Assembly: GCF_005576615.1 (NCBI RefSeq)
Contig: NZ_CP040330.1
Coordinates: 1,798,001 to 1,862,000 of the forward strand
Length of the DNA stretch: 64,000 bases
Reading direction: 5' to 3'
DNA from: Natrinema versiforme
GTDB taxonomy: Archaea > Halobacteriota > Halobacteria > Halobacteriales > Natrialbaceae
Made by a program: the position numbers and the translations under genes. A model generated the notes under the pieces. It saw nothing but the letters and a program-made list of their open reading frames with translations. It searched no databases and was not told where the DNA came from. Positions 27,457-36,439 of the stretch are shown in pieces. Every line of letters begins with the position of its first letter. The stretch's first letter is position 1.

Positions 27457-27769
27457 CTTTTCCGACGAACAAAACCGACGAGCGCAGCGAGTCGTCCGTT
27501 CGTCGGAAAACGGCAGGGAGTTTGAATCAGGGAGTGGAGCGAAGCGAAACGACCGTGGTTCAAATCTCCCTCTCGGCGCTTTTCCAGCAACAAACCGATG
27601 AGCGCCGCACAGCGGCGCGAATCAATCCTCGTTGCTGGAAAACGATGCGGGAATTTGAACGAGAGAAGACGAGCGCAGCGAGAGCGCGGTCGCTATGCGA
27701 CCGCGATTGCGAGCGGCGAAGCCGCGAGCGAGCACGTCTCGGCGTAGTTCAAATCTCCCTCTCGGCGCT
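27436..27769 (+). repeat. Three copies of the tRNA-Ser 3' end separated by hairpin modules
   Basis: The tRNA 3' end GTTCAAATCTCCCTCTCGG plus CGCT occurs at 27436-27458, 27558-27580 and 27747-27769. After copies 1 and 2 an inverted repeat follows: TTTTCCGACGAAC (27458-27470) pairs with 27498-27510, and TTTTCCAGCAAC (27580-27591) pairs with 27631-27642. Each is followed by a degenerate complement of the T arm (27516-27526 and 27649-27660). Further perfect hairpins lie at 27602-27618, 27685-27705 and 27713-27725. The stems differ between units but remain paired. No integrase is nearby. Confidence 0.9.
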
Positions 27770-28023
27770 GTTACAGTGGCGGTAAACAGCGAACAACGGG
27801 ATCCACTCCGAGTTTTGGACGATTCTCGAGTATCCCGACCGCTCGAGGCCCGTCTCACGACCCTCCGTTCTGAAACCCGCCGGACCGGACTCTCGAGCAC
27901 GCGAGCGGTTTCTCGCCCGTCATTCGCAGGCAGGGTCACTACGACCATACTAGTGATATGTGCAGTGACTCAAGCCACAATGATTGCCACTCGAGAACCA
28001 ACAGCCGCGACGCGGTGGGACCG

Positions 28024-29634
28024 ATGAGTTTCGACGACGAGCCGGGGGACGACGAGGAGGCGTTTCATCCGCTCGGAGAGGCGTGGCAAGACGAACTCGA
28101 GGACGTACTGGAGGACACGGAGTACGACACGGAACTCGGGATGGAGATGGCGAAAGACGCCATGCGAGTGACGAAGGGGGAACTGGCGGAAGCGGAGTTC
28201 CACGAGCGGTATCACGACGATGTCATGGAGGAGTTCGGCGAGGACGAACGACCGATCGCCAGCCCGGACGATGTCGACGAGGGTGGGATGGGATCGATGC
28301 TCTCGCGACTGGGTGCGAGCGAGGAGTCCCGGCGCGAGATGCTCAAGAAAGCGAGTGCGGGTGCCGGCTTCCTCGGGCTAGGTGCGTGGGCCACGGCGGA
28401 GAACCGCGAGCCCGCCGATATCGCCGCCGAGGAGACGACCGAAACCGAAGAGACCGAAGGAACCCAGTGGGGGATGACGATCGACCTCGAGCACTGCGAC
28501 GGCTGTCTCTCCTGTGTGACCGCCTGCAATCAGGAACACCAGTGGGACGACGGGGCGAACTGGATGTACGTCCTCGCCTACGAGGACGGCAACGTCGAGT
28601 CGCCGGACCCCGACGATTTCGACAGCGTTCGGGACTTCAACTATCTGGTGCGGCCGTGCCAGCACTGCACGGACGCCCCCTGCGAGAAGGTCTGTCCGAC
28701 GACCGCCCGCCACACGCGCGACGAGGGCGGACTCGTCCTGACCGATTACGAAGTCTGTATCGGCTGTCGGTACTGTCAGGTCGCCTGTCCCTATGGCGTC
28801 AACTACTTCCAGTGGGACGAGCCCGACGTCGAGCGGGAGGAACTCGAGCCCGAAGGGATCTACGACGAGCGCGGGCGGCCGGTCAGTCGGCGCGCGCCGC
28901 GGGGCGTCATGTCGAAGTGCGTCTTCGATCCGGCTCGCCAAGACGGTAACGCGGGCGAGGAACTCGTCGGGACGACCGCCTGCGAGCAGGCCTGTCCGCC
29001 GAACGTAATCCAGTTCGGGGACAAGAACAACCCCGCGAGCGACCCGCAGCGCTACGAGGAGAACCCGAGCCGGGCCCGAACGGTCATCCGGATGGACTCC
29101 GAACTCCCGTCGCCGAACTCGGTCGAATCGTCGCTCGAGGGCGTCGACGGCGATCTGGATGCCGTCCTCGACGCCGTCGACGACCTCACCGAAGAAGCGG
29201 TCGCCCTCGCGAAAGGGGTCGAGTTGACGACCGAGGAGTACGAAGAGGAGGCCCCAGCGGGCGATAGCCTGCCGGACAAGGAGGAAACGGTCCTCTCGGT
29301 CGTCAGTGCGATCGAGGACAGCGGGCTCGACCTCGAGACGCAGGACATCCTCGTCCGGCTCGAACTCGGGGAAGAACCCGGCGACGACGAGGAGTTTCAG
29401 GGGCCGAGCGAGGAACTCGCACAGGAGCGCTTCGAGGCGTTCGCCGACGGCCCCGAATCACAGTTCGAACTCCTCGAGGACATCGGGACGAACCCGAACG
29501 TCACCTATCTCGGAAACCAGCCGGGACCGAACGCCGAGCAGGTCGAAGGGCCGACCAGCTACGAGGATGTCGAAATGGTCGACGTTCGACAGGACGTCCT
29601 CGACGACCAGACGATCGGTCTCGATTACTCCTAA
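28024..29634 (+). CDS. Ferredoxin-type iron-sulfur subunit (DmsB/PsrB-like) with internal Tat-like motif
   Basis: A 536-residue protein. The first 95 residues are acidic and helical. A Tat-like motif (SRREMLKKASAG, about residue 101) then precedes the PsrB/DmsB-type domain with four [4Fe-4S] sites (CDGCLSCVTAC near 158, CQHCTDAPCEKVC near 213, CIGCRYCQVAC near 245, and C...CEQACPP near 299-325). The C-terminal third is acidic with no recognised fold. Such subunits carry electrons for molybdopterin oxidoreductases or complex III-like assemblies. No catalytic or NrfD-type membrane partner is nearby. The start at 28024 (MSFDDEPG) follows a region of repeats. Confidence 0.82.
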   Translation: MSFDDEPGDDEEAFHPLGEAWQDELEDVLEDTEYDTELGMEMAKDAMRVTKGELAEAEFHERYHDDVMEEFGEDERPIASPDDVDEGGMGSMLSRLGASEESRREMLKKASAGAGFLGLGAWATAENREPADIAAEETTETEETEGTQWGMTIDLEHCDGCLSCVTACNQEHQWDDGANWMYVLAYEDGNVESPDPDDFDSVRDFNYLVRPCQHCTDAPCEKVCPTTARHTRDEGGLVLTDYEVCIGCRYCQVACPYGVNYFQWDEPDVEREELEPEGIYDERGRPVSRRAPRGVMSKCVFDPARQDGNAGEELVGTTACEQACPPNVIQFGDKNNPASDPQRYEENPSRARTVIRMDSELPSPNSVESSLEGVDGDLDAVLDAVDDLTEEAVALAKGVELTTEEYEEEAPAGDSLPDKEETVLSVVSAIEDSGLDLETQDILVRLELGEEPGDDEEFQGPSEELAQERFEAFADGPESQFELLEDIGTNPNVTYLGNQPGPNAEQVEGPTSYEDVEMVDVRQDVLDDQTIGLDYS

Positions 29635-29693
29635 CCGGCCGGCGTGCTGGCTCGAGTCCATGCGCTGTCCCGCCGCCGCTCGATCGGCGGGAT

Positions 29694-31367
29694 TCAGACG
29701 TCGAATCCGAAGTTGAAGTCACCCTGCCACTGCGAGCGCTCGCCGCGGAAGGCAGTCTCGCCGCGGTGGCGGTTGCCCGTCCACAGCACCGACGAGAGGG
29801 TCGTCTCGGGGTCGCTCATGACGAGTCCCTCGAAGAACGAACTCTCGACGGTGTGGTCCGCCCCGCTCTCGGCGAACCGAAGGCTCGCGCCGTCGGCGTC
29901 GATGGTGCAGTTCTCGAGCGTGAGTCGGTCGAGGTCGTCGCCGCCGTCGGTGACGAAGACGCCGTGTCGATCCGTCGACGACTGCGGCGCGATATCGAAC
30001 TCGCAGTCGTCGAAGGAGACGTTCGACGACCGGACGTAGACCGCGTAATCGGCCGTGGACGGGCTCGAGCGGTCGGTGATCGTACAGCCGTCGAACGCGG
30101 TCGGCGCGTCGTCGTTGTCGTTGACGCGGATCGCCCGGCCATCGGTTCCCTCGTCGGTGATGTGAACGTCGGTCAACCGGGCCGGCCCGTCCTGAGTGAG
30201 GCGGACGATCTCGGTGTCCTTCTTGATCTGGTTGTTCACCAGGAGCTGGGAGACCAGTTGGCCGCCGCCGTTCTCGAGCCAGAGGCCGGACCACGGGAAT
30301 CCGGGATGTTCGGTCATCGTGATCTGACAGTCCTGGACGTGGTCGTTCGGGCCGATTCGGATGCTGGCACCGGCACAGTTCCGGACGTGACAACCGGTGA
30401 CGATGTTTCGGCCGTCGTCGCCCGAGACGTAGATTCCGTTGTCGATGTAGCCGGATACCTGACAGCCTTCCCAGTAGTTCGTGCCGTGGTTGTAGACGTC
30501 CGAACTGAACGGGATCGCGTGACCGACGTGGGTCGATCGGTCGTACTTCGTATCGCCGTTGTTGAGGTGACAGCCGCTGATAACGTTGGTCGTCGAGGGC
30601 CGGACGCCGTCGACCAGAATCGTGTGCCGATCGCCGCCGTACTGGGGATTGAACTTGTCGCGTTTTCCCCGCATCGAAATGTTCTCCATGTGCCCGTACC
30701 GGTAGGTGAACCAGCGGGCGATGCCGGCGTCGTAGTCGCCGCGAATGTCGACCTGGAGATCGCGCATGACGGTCCGCTGTGCGTGGGGAAGCGACGCGTC
30801 CAGTGATCCGACGGTCATCAGCCGATCGACGTCCTGATCGGCGACCTCGAGGACGGCGAAGGGAGCGCCGACGATGCCGAGGAATTCGTGGGCGTCGAAG
30901 TGGATGTTGTCGGTCTCGACGTGCCACGTTCCCGCGGGAATCTCGTAGCAGTGGTTGCGGTCCGTCGGTTCGAACGAGGTGTAGTGGTCCTCGATCGCAG
31001 CCCACAAATCGTCCCCCTCGGGTTCGACGCCGAGATCCTCGCGGACGTTGACGATGTTCGGGTTCGTCTCGCTCCCTACGGTGACAGTGTCCGAACCCGA
31101 CTCGGTCGCCGAGAACGACGCACCGAAATCCAGCTGTGCCACGTCGTCGCCGACCATCGTCCCCGAATCGCTGACGCGGATCCCGCCTGCGGAGCCGGTA
31201 CCGTTACCGTTGCTCTGTGCCGCAGCGACGCCGCTCTGTGAACCCGTCGCGGCGACCCCAGTGAGCGCGCCGCCGAGCCCCACCGCACCGAGCAGTCGAA
31301 CGTACGAACGGCGCGTCGTCTTGCCAGCGGTACTAGTCGATTGGTCTCGCTGATGGTCATCTTCCAT
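29694..31367 (-). CDS. Tat-exported right-handed beta-helix protein
   Basis: A 557-residue exoprotein. A twin-arginine motif (TTRRSYVRLLG, about residue 18) and a hydrophobic stretch end near an AAAQ cleavage-like site. The rest is a pectate-lyase-type parallel beta-helix: repeated short strands with Asn and Gly turns (NVISGCHLNNGDT, NIVTGCHVRNCAG, SFDDCEFDIAP, TLENCTIDADG). Haloarchaeal homologues are annotated as right-handed parallel beta-helix repeat proteins. It could bind or cleave polysaccharide, but no catalytic residues can be assigned. An ATG nine codons earlier is an alternative. A TTATAAC promoter element lies near 31400. Confidence 0.82.
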   Translation of the reverse strand: MEDDHQRDQSTSTAGKTTRRSYVRLLGAVGLGGALTGVAATGSQSGVAAAQSNGNGTGSAGGIRVSDSGTMVGDDVAQLDFGASFSATESGSDTVTVGSETNPNIVNVREDLGVEPEGDDLWAAIEDHYTSFEPTDRNHCYEIPAGTWHVETDNIHFDAHEFLGIVGAPFAVLEVADQDVDRLMTVGSLDASLPHAQRTVMRDLQVDIRGDYDAGIARWFTYRYGHMENISMRGKRDKFNPQYGGDRHTILVDGVRPSTTNVISGCHLNNGDTKYDRSTHVGHAIPFSSDVYNHGTNYWEGCQVSGYIDNGIYVSGDDGRNIVTGCHVRNCAGASIRIGPNDHVQDCQITMTEHPGFPWSGLWLENGGGQLVSQLLVNNQIKKDTEIVRLTQDGPARLTDVHITDEGTDGRAIRVNDNDDAPTAFDGCTITDRSSPSTADYAVYVRSSNVSFDDCEFDIAPQSSTDRHGVFVTDGGDDLDRLTLENCTIDADGASLRFAESGADHTVESSFFEGLVMSDPETTLSSVLWTGNRHRGETAFRGERSQWQGDFNFGFDV

Positions 31368-31729
31368 CACGTCCAGACTGTCACGAACTTGCACGATTTG
31401 TTATAACCAGTCTACTGATACTTGTGCCGCTGTAAACCGCTGGCACTCTGTTTCCTGCCTGCAACTGTTTTGAACGATCGCAGTAGGGGCCCGCATATCC
31501 AGACGCAGTCATCCTGGCGCCGTCGCGGAGAAATTGCCGACTATACCGGACCGAATCGCGCTCCCCACGAGTCCGTTGTGAGACGGCAGGCCAATAGCTG
31601 TCTGATTATTGATCCGACAGGGTCGACTGTCCGAAAGCACGCGTATTCGAGCGACTCGAGTCGAACTATCGGCACCGGATCGTCGAAAACGATGGTGGGT
31701 CAGCCGACGAGTGGGACGAAGTGGTCGGC
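31368..31729. other. Gene-free stretch between beta-helix protein and LeuA-like synthase
   Basis: About 360 nt. It carries the beta-helix gene promoter (TATA-like GTTATAAC near 31400, minus strand). No convincing gene is seen in the rest, and short frames there are shadows. Confidence 0.4.
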
Positions 31730-33262
31730 TCAGTCGTCGGCCGGTGCGAGCGGCTGCTGGTCGGACGCGAGCAGTCGGTCGAGCGCGTCGACCATCGCCG
31801 TGACGCTCGCGCGAGTGATGTCGGCCTCGCTGCGGGCGACCGTCACCGAGCGGTCGTTGCGAACCATCGTCACCTCGACGGTGACGACGGCGTCGGTCCC
31901 ACCGGTCACGGCGTCGACGTGATAGGACTCGAGTTCGGCGTCGGCCATCGAGCCGAGCGCCTCGCGGACGGCGGAGACGGCAGCGTCGACGGGACCGGAG
32001 CCGGTGCCGCTGGCGACGCGTTCCTCGCCGTCGACGGCCAGTCGGATGCTCGCGGTCGGAACGGCACCCCCGCTGGTGGCAGTGAGATCGAGCAGATCGA
32101 CGACGCGCTCGCGGTCGTCACCGGTCACGTCCTCGGCGACGGCGAGGAGGTCGGCGTCGGTCACCCGGCGGCCGCGGTCGCCGAGTTCGGTCACGCGGTT
32201 CGCTATCTCGGCGATTTCGTCGTCGTCGGCCTCGACGCCGTGTTCCTCGAGGGTGGCCTTGACGCCCGCGCGGCCGGTGTGTTTGCCCAGCGCGAGCCGG
32301 CGCTCACGGCCGACGGTTTCGGGCGCGTAGGGCTCGTACATCTTGTCGTCCTTGAGGGTGCCGTCGGTGTGGATGCCGCTCTCGTGGGTGAAGGCGTTCT
32401 CGCCGATGACGGCCTTGTTCGGCGCGAGTTGAACCCCCGTCGCCCGAGAGACGATCTGTGCGAGATCGTACAGCTCCTCGAGTTCGAGCGTTTCGAGGTC
32501 GTAGACGTGTGAGAGGGCGATCGCGACTTCCTCTAAGGCGACGTTGCCGGCGCGCTCGCCCAGCCCGTTGACGGTGCAGTGAACGAGGTCTGCACCGGCG
32601 GAGATGGCTGCGAGCACGTTGGTCACGCCCAGTCCGAGGTCATCGTGGGTGTGTGCGCTGACCGGGCCGAGTTCGGCGAGTCGGGAGACGGCTTCGTAGG
32701 TGTGTTCCGGCCCCGTGTGACCGACGGTGTCGGCGAAGCAGAACCGATCCGCACCCGCGTCGAGCGACGTTTCGGCTAGCTCCTCAAGGTAGTCCAGATC
32801 CGCCCGGGAGCCGTCCTCGCCGATGACCTCGACCCAGAGGTCGTGGTCTTTCGCGTAGGCGACGAGTTCGGCGGTTTTCTCGAGGTTGTCCTCGCGGGAG
32901 GTGCCGACCTTGCCCTCGACGTGACGGTCGCTGGCGGGGACGACGATGTGGACGCCGTCGACGTCACACTCGAGCGCGAGGTCGATGTCGCCTTTCATCC
33001 CGCGACAGAAACTGGTGACGCGGGCGTCCAGATCGAGGTCGGTCACCCGCGAAATCGCCTGTCGCTCACCCGCCCCGGTACAGGCGCTGCCGGCTTCGAT
33101 GACGGAGACGCCGGCTCGCTCTAACGAGCGGGCGATCTCGACTTTCTCGTCGGGGGAAAGCGAGACGCCCGGCGCTTGTTCGCCGTCGCGAAGCGTCGTG
33201 TCGAGAAGGCGCACTGTACGGTCCGATTCGATCGTCTGTTCGGCGGAGTGAGGTACGGGCAC
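31730..33262 (-). CDS. 2-isopropylmalate/(R)-citramalate synthase family
   Basis: A 510-residue HMGL-like aldolase. LLDTTLRDGEQAPGVSLS binds the divalent metal, SAHTHDDLGLGVTN (about residue 200) and HESGIHTDG (about 290) supply other metal and catalytic residues, and a LeuA dimerisation/regulatory domain occupies the last 140 residues. It condenses acetyl-CoA with 2-ketoisovalerate (leucine) or pyruvate (isoleucine). Sequence alone does not settle which. The best start is GTG at 33262, since no ATG is available in frame. A 29-codon ORF lies just upstream. The gene is not next to other leu/ilv genes. Confidence 0.92.
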   Translation of the reverse strand: MPVPHSAEQTIESDRTVRLLDTTLRDGEQAPGVSLSPDEKVEIARSLERAGVSVIEAGSACTGAGERQAISRVTDLDLDARVTSFCRGMKGDIDLALECDVDGVHIVVPASDRHVEGKVGTSREDNLEKTAELVAYAKDHDLWVEVIGEDGSRADLDYLEELAETSLDAGADRFCFADTVGHTGPEHTYEAVSRLAELGPVSAHTHDDLGLGVTNVLAAISAGADLVHCTVNGLGERAGNVALEEVAIALSHVYDLETLELEELYDLAQIVSRATGVQLAPNKAVIGENAFTHESGIHTDGTLKDDKMYEPYAPETVGRERRLALGKHTGRAGVKATLEEHGVEADDDEIAEIANRVTELGDRGRRVTDADLLAVAEDVTGDDRERVVDLLDLTATSGGAVPTASIRLAVDGEERVASGTGSGPVDAAVSAVREALGSMADAELESYHVDAVTGGTDAVVTVEVTMVRNDRSVTVARSEADITRASVTAMVDALDRLLASDQQPLAPADD

Positions 33263-33278
33263 GGGTGATGAAGTAGGC

Positions 33279-33368
33279 TTAGTTTCGTCGGAGAATTTCG
33301 CATCCAGCCGGGTCGCCCCGACTTCCTCTATCCTCGTCGTCCGGCGTTGAGATGGAATCTCGTGCCAT
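33279..33368 (-). CDS. Possible 29-aa upstream ORF in the leuA leader
   Basis: ATG at 33368 to TAA at 33279, encoding MARDSISTPDDEDRG and 14 more residues. It ends 16 nt before the GTG start of the synthase and lies downstream of a TTTAAG-like promoter element near 33398. It may be a leader peptide or chance, since nothing in the peptide suggests branched-chain amino-acid codon control. Confidence 0.2.
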   Translation of the reverse strand: MARDSISTPDDEDRGSRGDPAGCEILRRN

Positions 33369-33486
33369 TGTACTGTGGGCTAACGTATCATGCTGACTTA
33401 AATCCGCCGGTCATGGCTCGATGCGGCCGGGTTCGGACGCCACACCGCGCTCGCGGCGCGAGTCGCGTTCGGTCGTCTGCGGCCGT

Positions 33487-33873
33487 TCACTCGCTCTCGA
33501 GACCCAGTCGGTCGCCGGGTTCGACATCGGCCGCGGTGCCGGCGGGGAGTTCGACGATCAGGTCCGCTTCCGCGCGAGCGAAGCTCCGCCACGGGCGGAG
33601 CGTCTCGACGCGCCGGACGACGCCGTCGGCGATCCAGACGGCGTCGATGGGGAAGAAGACGAACAGCATGTGGAGGTCCCGCGTCTTCGCCGACCCGAAC
33701 TGGAACGCCAGCGCGTAGTCGTCCGGAATCGATCGCCGGAACATGAGCCCCAGCGTCTGGCTCACGATCGAGTCCGCGAGGTCGACCTGCGTCGCCAGTA
33801 CCCGAGCGTCGCGGTCGGTATCATCATCGCTGGATTCGTCGTCAGCAGAGACCGGGTCGTGGACGAGTCGCAC
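33487..33873 (-). CDS. DUF192 family protein
   Basis: A 128-residue protein with the DUF192 core: VDLADSIVSQTLGLMFRRSIPDDYALAFQF, HMLFVFFPIDAVWIADG, and RPWRSFARAEADLIVELPAGTA. The family is a small beta-sandwich of unknown function. The likely start is GTG at 33873 (VRLVHDPVS). No ATG fits, and the upstream in-frame reading is out of register with any gene. It lies 107 nt downstream of the CPBP protease on the same strand. Confidence 0.88.
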   Translation of the reverse strand: MRLVHDPVSADDESSDDDTDRDARVLATQVDLADSIVSQTLGLMFRRSIPDDYALAFQFGSAKTRDLHMLFVFFPIDAVWIADGVVRRVETLRPWRSFARAEADLIVELPAGTAADVEPGDRLGLESE

Positions 33874-33980
33874 GCCCTCGAGTCGGAACGGCGACAGCAA
33901 AAACCTTCCCGCCGATGGCGGTCGGTCGGGGCGGTCGGAACCGCGGACGCCGGCCCACCCTCGCCGTCGATCGGGTGCGA

Positions 33981-34658
33981 TCAGCCGAACGCCGCCGCGA
34001 CGAGACCGACCGTCGAGACGGTGTTGATCAGGACGTGTGTCACCGTGCTGCTGGCGGTTCCCCAGCGATGACGGACGACGCCGAAGAGGAAGCCGAGGGT
34101 CAGCAGCGTCGTGATGCGGATCACCGACAGATCCACGATCACGTGCTTGCCGGCGAACAGGAGTGCCGTCACCGCGATCCCCGCAGGGACGCCCCAGCCG
34201 TCGACGAGGTTCGTCTGGACGATCCCCCGCCAGACCTGCTCCTCCGCGATCGGGACGACGACCCCGTTCCCGACGAGCAACAGGAGCGCGATCGCCGCGG
34301 ACAGTCCGTCGCCGCGCGTCGTCGCGCTCTCGTCGAGGCCGAACAGCGCCGAATCGACCTGTGCAGCACCGGCGACCAGCACGAAGCCGACGAGCGCCGC
34401 GAGGACGCCGGCTCCGAGGGCTCGCGGCGTCCAGTCCCAGCCCCACCGCTCGCGGTCCTGTCCCCGCTCGAGTGCGTACCAAGAGAGGACCGCCGCGATG
34501 GCTGGGAAGCCGATCGCGAGGACGAGGGCGTCGACCAACCCCGGGTCAACGCCGACGGCAGCGGCGGCGATGACGAGGCCGCGTCGAAGCGCGAACTCGA
34601 GGGCGATCCATCCGGCGACGACGGCGGCGGCGAGTGTGATCGAGTTCGATCTGCTCAT
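33981..34658 (-). CDS. CPBP family intramembrane metalloprotease
   Basis: A 225-residue protein with about seven membrane segments. The ABI/CPBP motif EEQVWRG (about residue 141) gives the Glu-Glu and Arg of the active site. FAGKHV (about 171) and THVLINTVS (about 207) supply the histidines. Members may cleave prenylated or other membrane proteins, and some are bacteriocin-immunity factors. The ATG at 34658 is preferred: a TAGAATAT box at about 34683-34690 predicts a leaderless transcript there. Confidence 0.9.
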   Translation of the reverse strand: MSRSNSITLAAAVVAGWIALEFALRRGLVIAAAAVGVDPGLVDALVLAIGFPAIAAVLSWYALERGQDRERWGWDWTPRALGAGVLAALVGFVLVAGAAQVDSALFGLDESATTRGDGLSAAIALLLLVGNGVVVPIAEEQVWRGIVQTNLVDGWGVPAGIAVTALLFAGKHVIVDLSVIRITTLLTLGFLFGVVRHRWGTASSTVTHVLINTVSTVGLVAAAFG

Positions 34659-34761
34659 GGATTCGAGTTGTAACCGTGACATATTCTAGCTTTCCGTGTC
34701 GAACCGCAGCCGCCGGACGCCACCTTCAACTACTCGGTGCCCCAAGGACGGCCGAGCGACG

Positions 34762-35292
34762 ATGGAGAAAACGCCGCAAGGGACCTCGGTCGGCGTCGAC
34801 GACCCCTACGAGTTCGCGGGGCTCTGTGACCACCTCACCGGCGAGGGACAGTGTCGGTACGCCCTCGAGCACCACGGACACGACCCGGAATTCGGTCGCG
34901 ATCGCGCAGCCGACGACTACGCGTGTCCCGTGGTCGACCCCGAATCGGACTGGTCGTGGGCCGACTGCCCGCACTTCCGCTCGCGCAACCGCGACCGCGA
35001 GTGCGTCCGTTGCGGGCTCGAAGAAAAGCGAATGGCCCACGACGACGAACGCCCGCTGCTCGAGGAACACCACCTCTCGTATGCGCGCGACGGCGAGACC
35101 CTCTCCCACGAGATCACGATCTACCTCTGTCGGTGGTGCCACGCCAAAGTCCACAACTCCTGGGCGCGGATCACCGACGACGCCGCGCCCGAACCCGACG
35201 CGATCGCCGCGCTCGAGCAGCGTCGCGGCCGCGAACAGTCGGAACTGGGATTCGAGTCGGCGGCCGAGCGATACGATGGTGACGACGGATAG
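34762..35292 (+). CDS. HNH-like zinc protein (DUF7097 type)
   Basis: A 176-residue acidic protein. The N-terminal half has spaced Cys/His (LCDHLTGEGQC, ACPVVDPE, CPHF). The second half has a CVRCG knuckle followed by LEEHHLSY and YLCRWCHAKVHNSWAR, the layout of an HNH endonuclease with a zinc-binding CxxC pair. Haloarchaeal relatives are grouped as DUF7097. It may be a nuclease, but the first His of HNH is in an HH pair and activity is not assured. The start at 34762 is a single ATG followed by halophilic codon usage. Confidence 0.75.
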   Translation: MEKTPQGTSVGVDDPYEFAGLCDHLTGEGQCRYALEHHGHDPEFGRDRAADDYACPVVDPESDWSWADCPHFRSRNRDRECVRCGLEEKRMAHDDERPLLEEHHLSYARDGETLSHEITIYLCRWCHAKVHNSWARITDDAAPEPDAIAALEQRRGREQSELGFESAAERYDGDDG

Positions 35293-35319
35293 GCGGCCGT
35301 CCGTTCGGCGAGCGGCGAT

Positions 35320-36258
35320 TCAGACGAGTTTTCGAAGCAGGCCGTAGACCGCATCGCGCAGTCGATCCGGCAGGTAGCGCGCGTAGACGCCGTACTGGGC
35401 GAGCGGGCCGACCGGGTACCGCGCCGGCGGATCGGGGCTGGTCGCGGATTCGACGATCGCTTTCGCGACGTCTTCGGGATCGGATGCGAACGGACCGCCG
35501 CCCCCGCCGCCGATCAGTTGGGCCTCGTCGTAGAGGTCGTATAGCGACTCGTAGGCCGGCGTCCGCTCGTCTTCGGGCAGTTCTTCGTCGACGCGGTCGG
35601 AGAAGTTCGTCTCGACCGGACCGGGTTCGATCACGACGACGTCGATTCCGAACTCGTCGACCTCGGCGCGCAGGGAGTCGCTCATCGCCTCGAGCGCGTG
35701 TTTCGAGCCGGCGTAGGAACCCGCACCGGGGAACGAGATCCGACCGATGATGCTCGAGACGTTGACGATCCGGCCCGCGCCCTGTGCGCGCATGTGCGGC
35801 AGCGCGGCACGGGTGAGCCGGTGGGGGCCGTAGACGTTGACGTCGAACTGCCGGTGGAGGTCGACCGTCGCGATGTCCTCGAGCGGCCCCATCTGGGCGT
35901 AGCCGGCGTTGTTGACGACGCAGTCGATCGCGCCGGCGATATCGACGACCCGCTCGACGACCGACGCGACCTGTTCGGGATCGGTAACGTCCAACTCGAG
36001 GGTTTCACAGCCCGCCTCCCCGAGGGCCGCGATGTCGTCGACGTTGCGCGCCGTCGCGAAGACCTGCCAGTTCTCGGCGAGGAAGGCCTGGGCAGTCGCG
36101 CGGCCGATCCCCGACGAGCAGCCGGTGATGAGGACCGATTTCTTGCGCGTGTAGCGATCGTCGTCGGTCCCGGCGGTCTCGCGGCCGCGGTCGTCCTCGA
36201 CGACGGTCCCGTCCGGCCCGTCATCGGCTGTCCTCTCGACGTCCTCAGCGGTGGCCAT
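35320..36258 (-). CDS. SDR family oxidoreductase
   Basis: A 312-residue short-chain dehydrogenase with an acidic 40-residue N-terminal extension. The core is clear: VLITGCSSGIGRATA, a D-D/V beta-4 segment, NNAGYAQMG, YAGSKHALEAM (Tyr about residue 190, Lys four later), and VVIEPGPVETNF. Similarity of the C-terminal region to retinol-dehydrogenase-like SDRs suggests a hydrophobic alcohol or ketone as substrate. It is a single gene, convergent with the DUF7097 gene. Confidence 0.88.
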   Translation of the reverse strand: MATAEDVERTADDGPDGTVVEDDRGRETAGTDDDRYTRKKSVLITGCSSGIGRATAQAFLAENWQVFATARNVDDIAALGEAGCETLELDVTDPEQVASVVERVVDIAGAIDCVVNNAGYAQMGPLEDIATVDLHRQFDVNVYGPHRLTRAALPHMRAQGAGRIVNVSSIIGRISFPGAGSYAGSKHALEAMSDSLRAEVDEFGIDVVVIEPGPVETNFSDRVDEELPEDERTPAYESLYDLYDEAQLIGGGGGGPFASDPEDVAKAIVESATSPDPPARYPVGPLAQYGVYARYLPDRLRDAVYGLLRKLV

Positions 36259-36439
36259 GTGTGACGGGTTCGAGAGACGATACCTAAGTATCGACGGTTT
36301 GTCGCGCTATCCGTAATTTCAAGACATCGTTGAGATGACGACGACTCGGACGATCGATACGGGACAGCAAACACCTCGAAAGTCCCACCCACAACGGGCG
36401 GTTGGTCAGGCAGCTGTGGCCAGTGGCTGAGTCGCGGGC

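Noticed and set aside
27436-27769. Ordinary integration scar (attL/attR) at tRNA-Ser
   Set aside because: Copies lie only 120-190 bp apart with hairpin fillers, no integrase or phage gene is present, and similar arrays follow protein genes elsewhere in the window.
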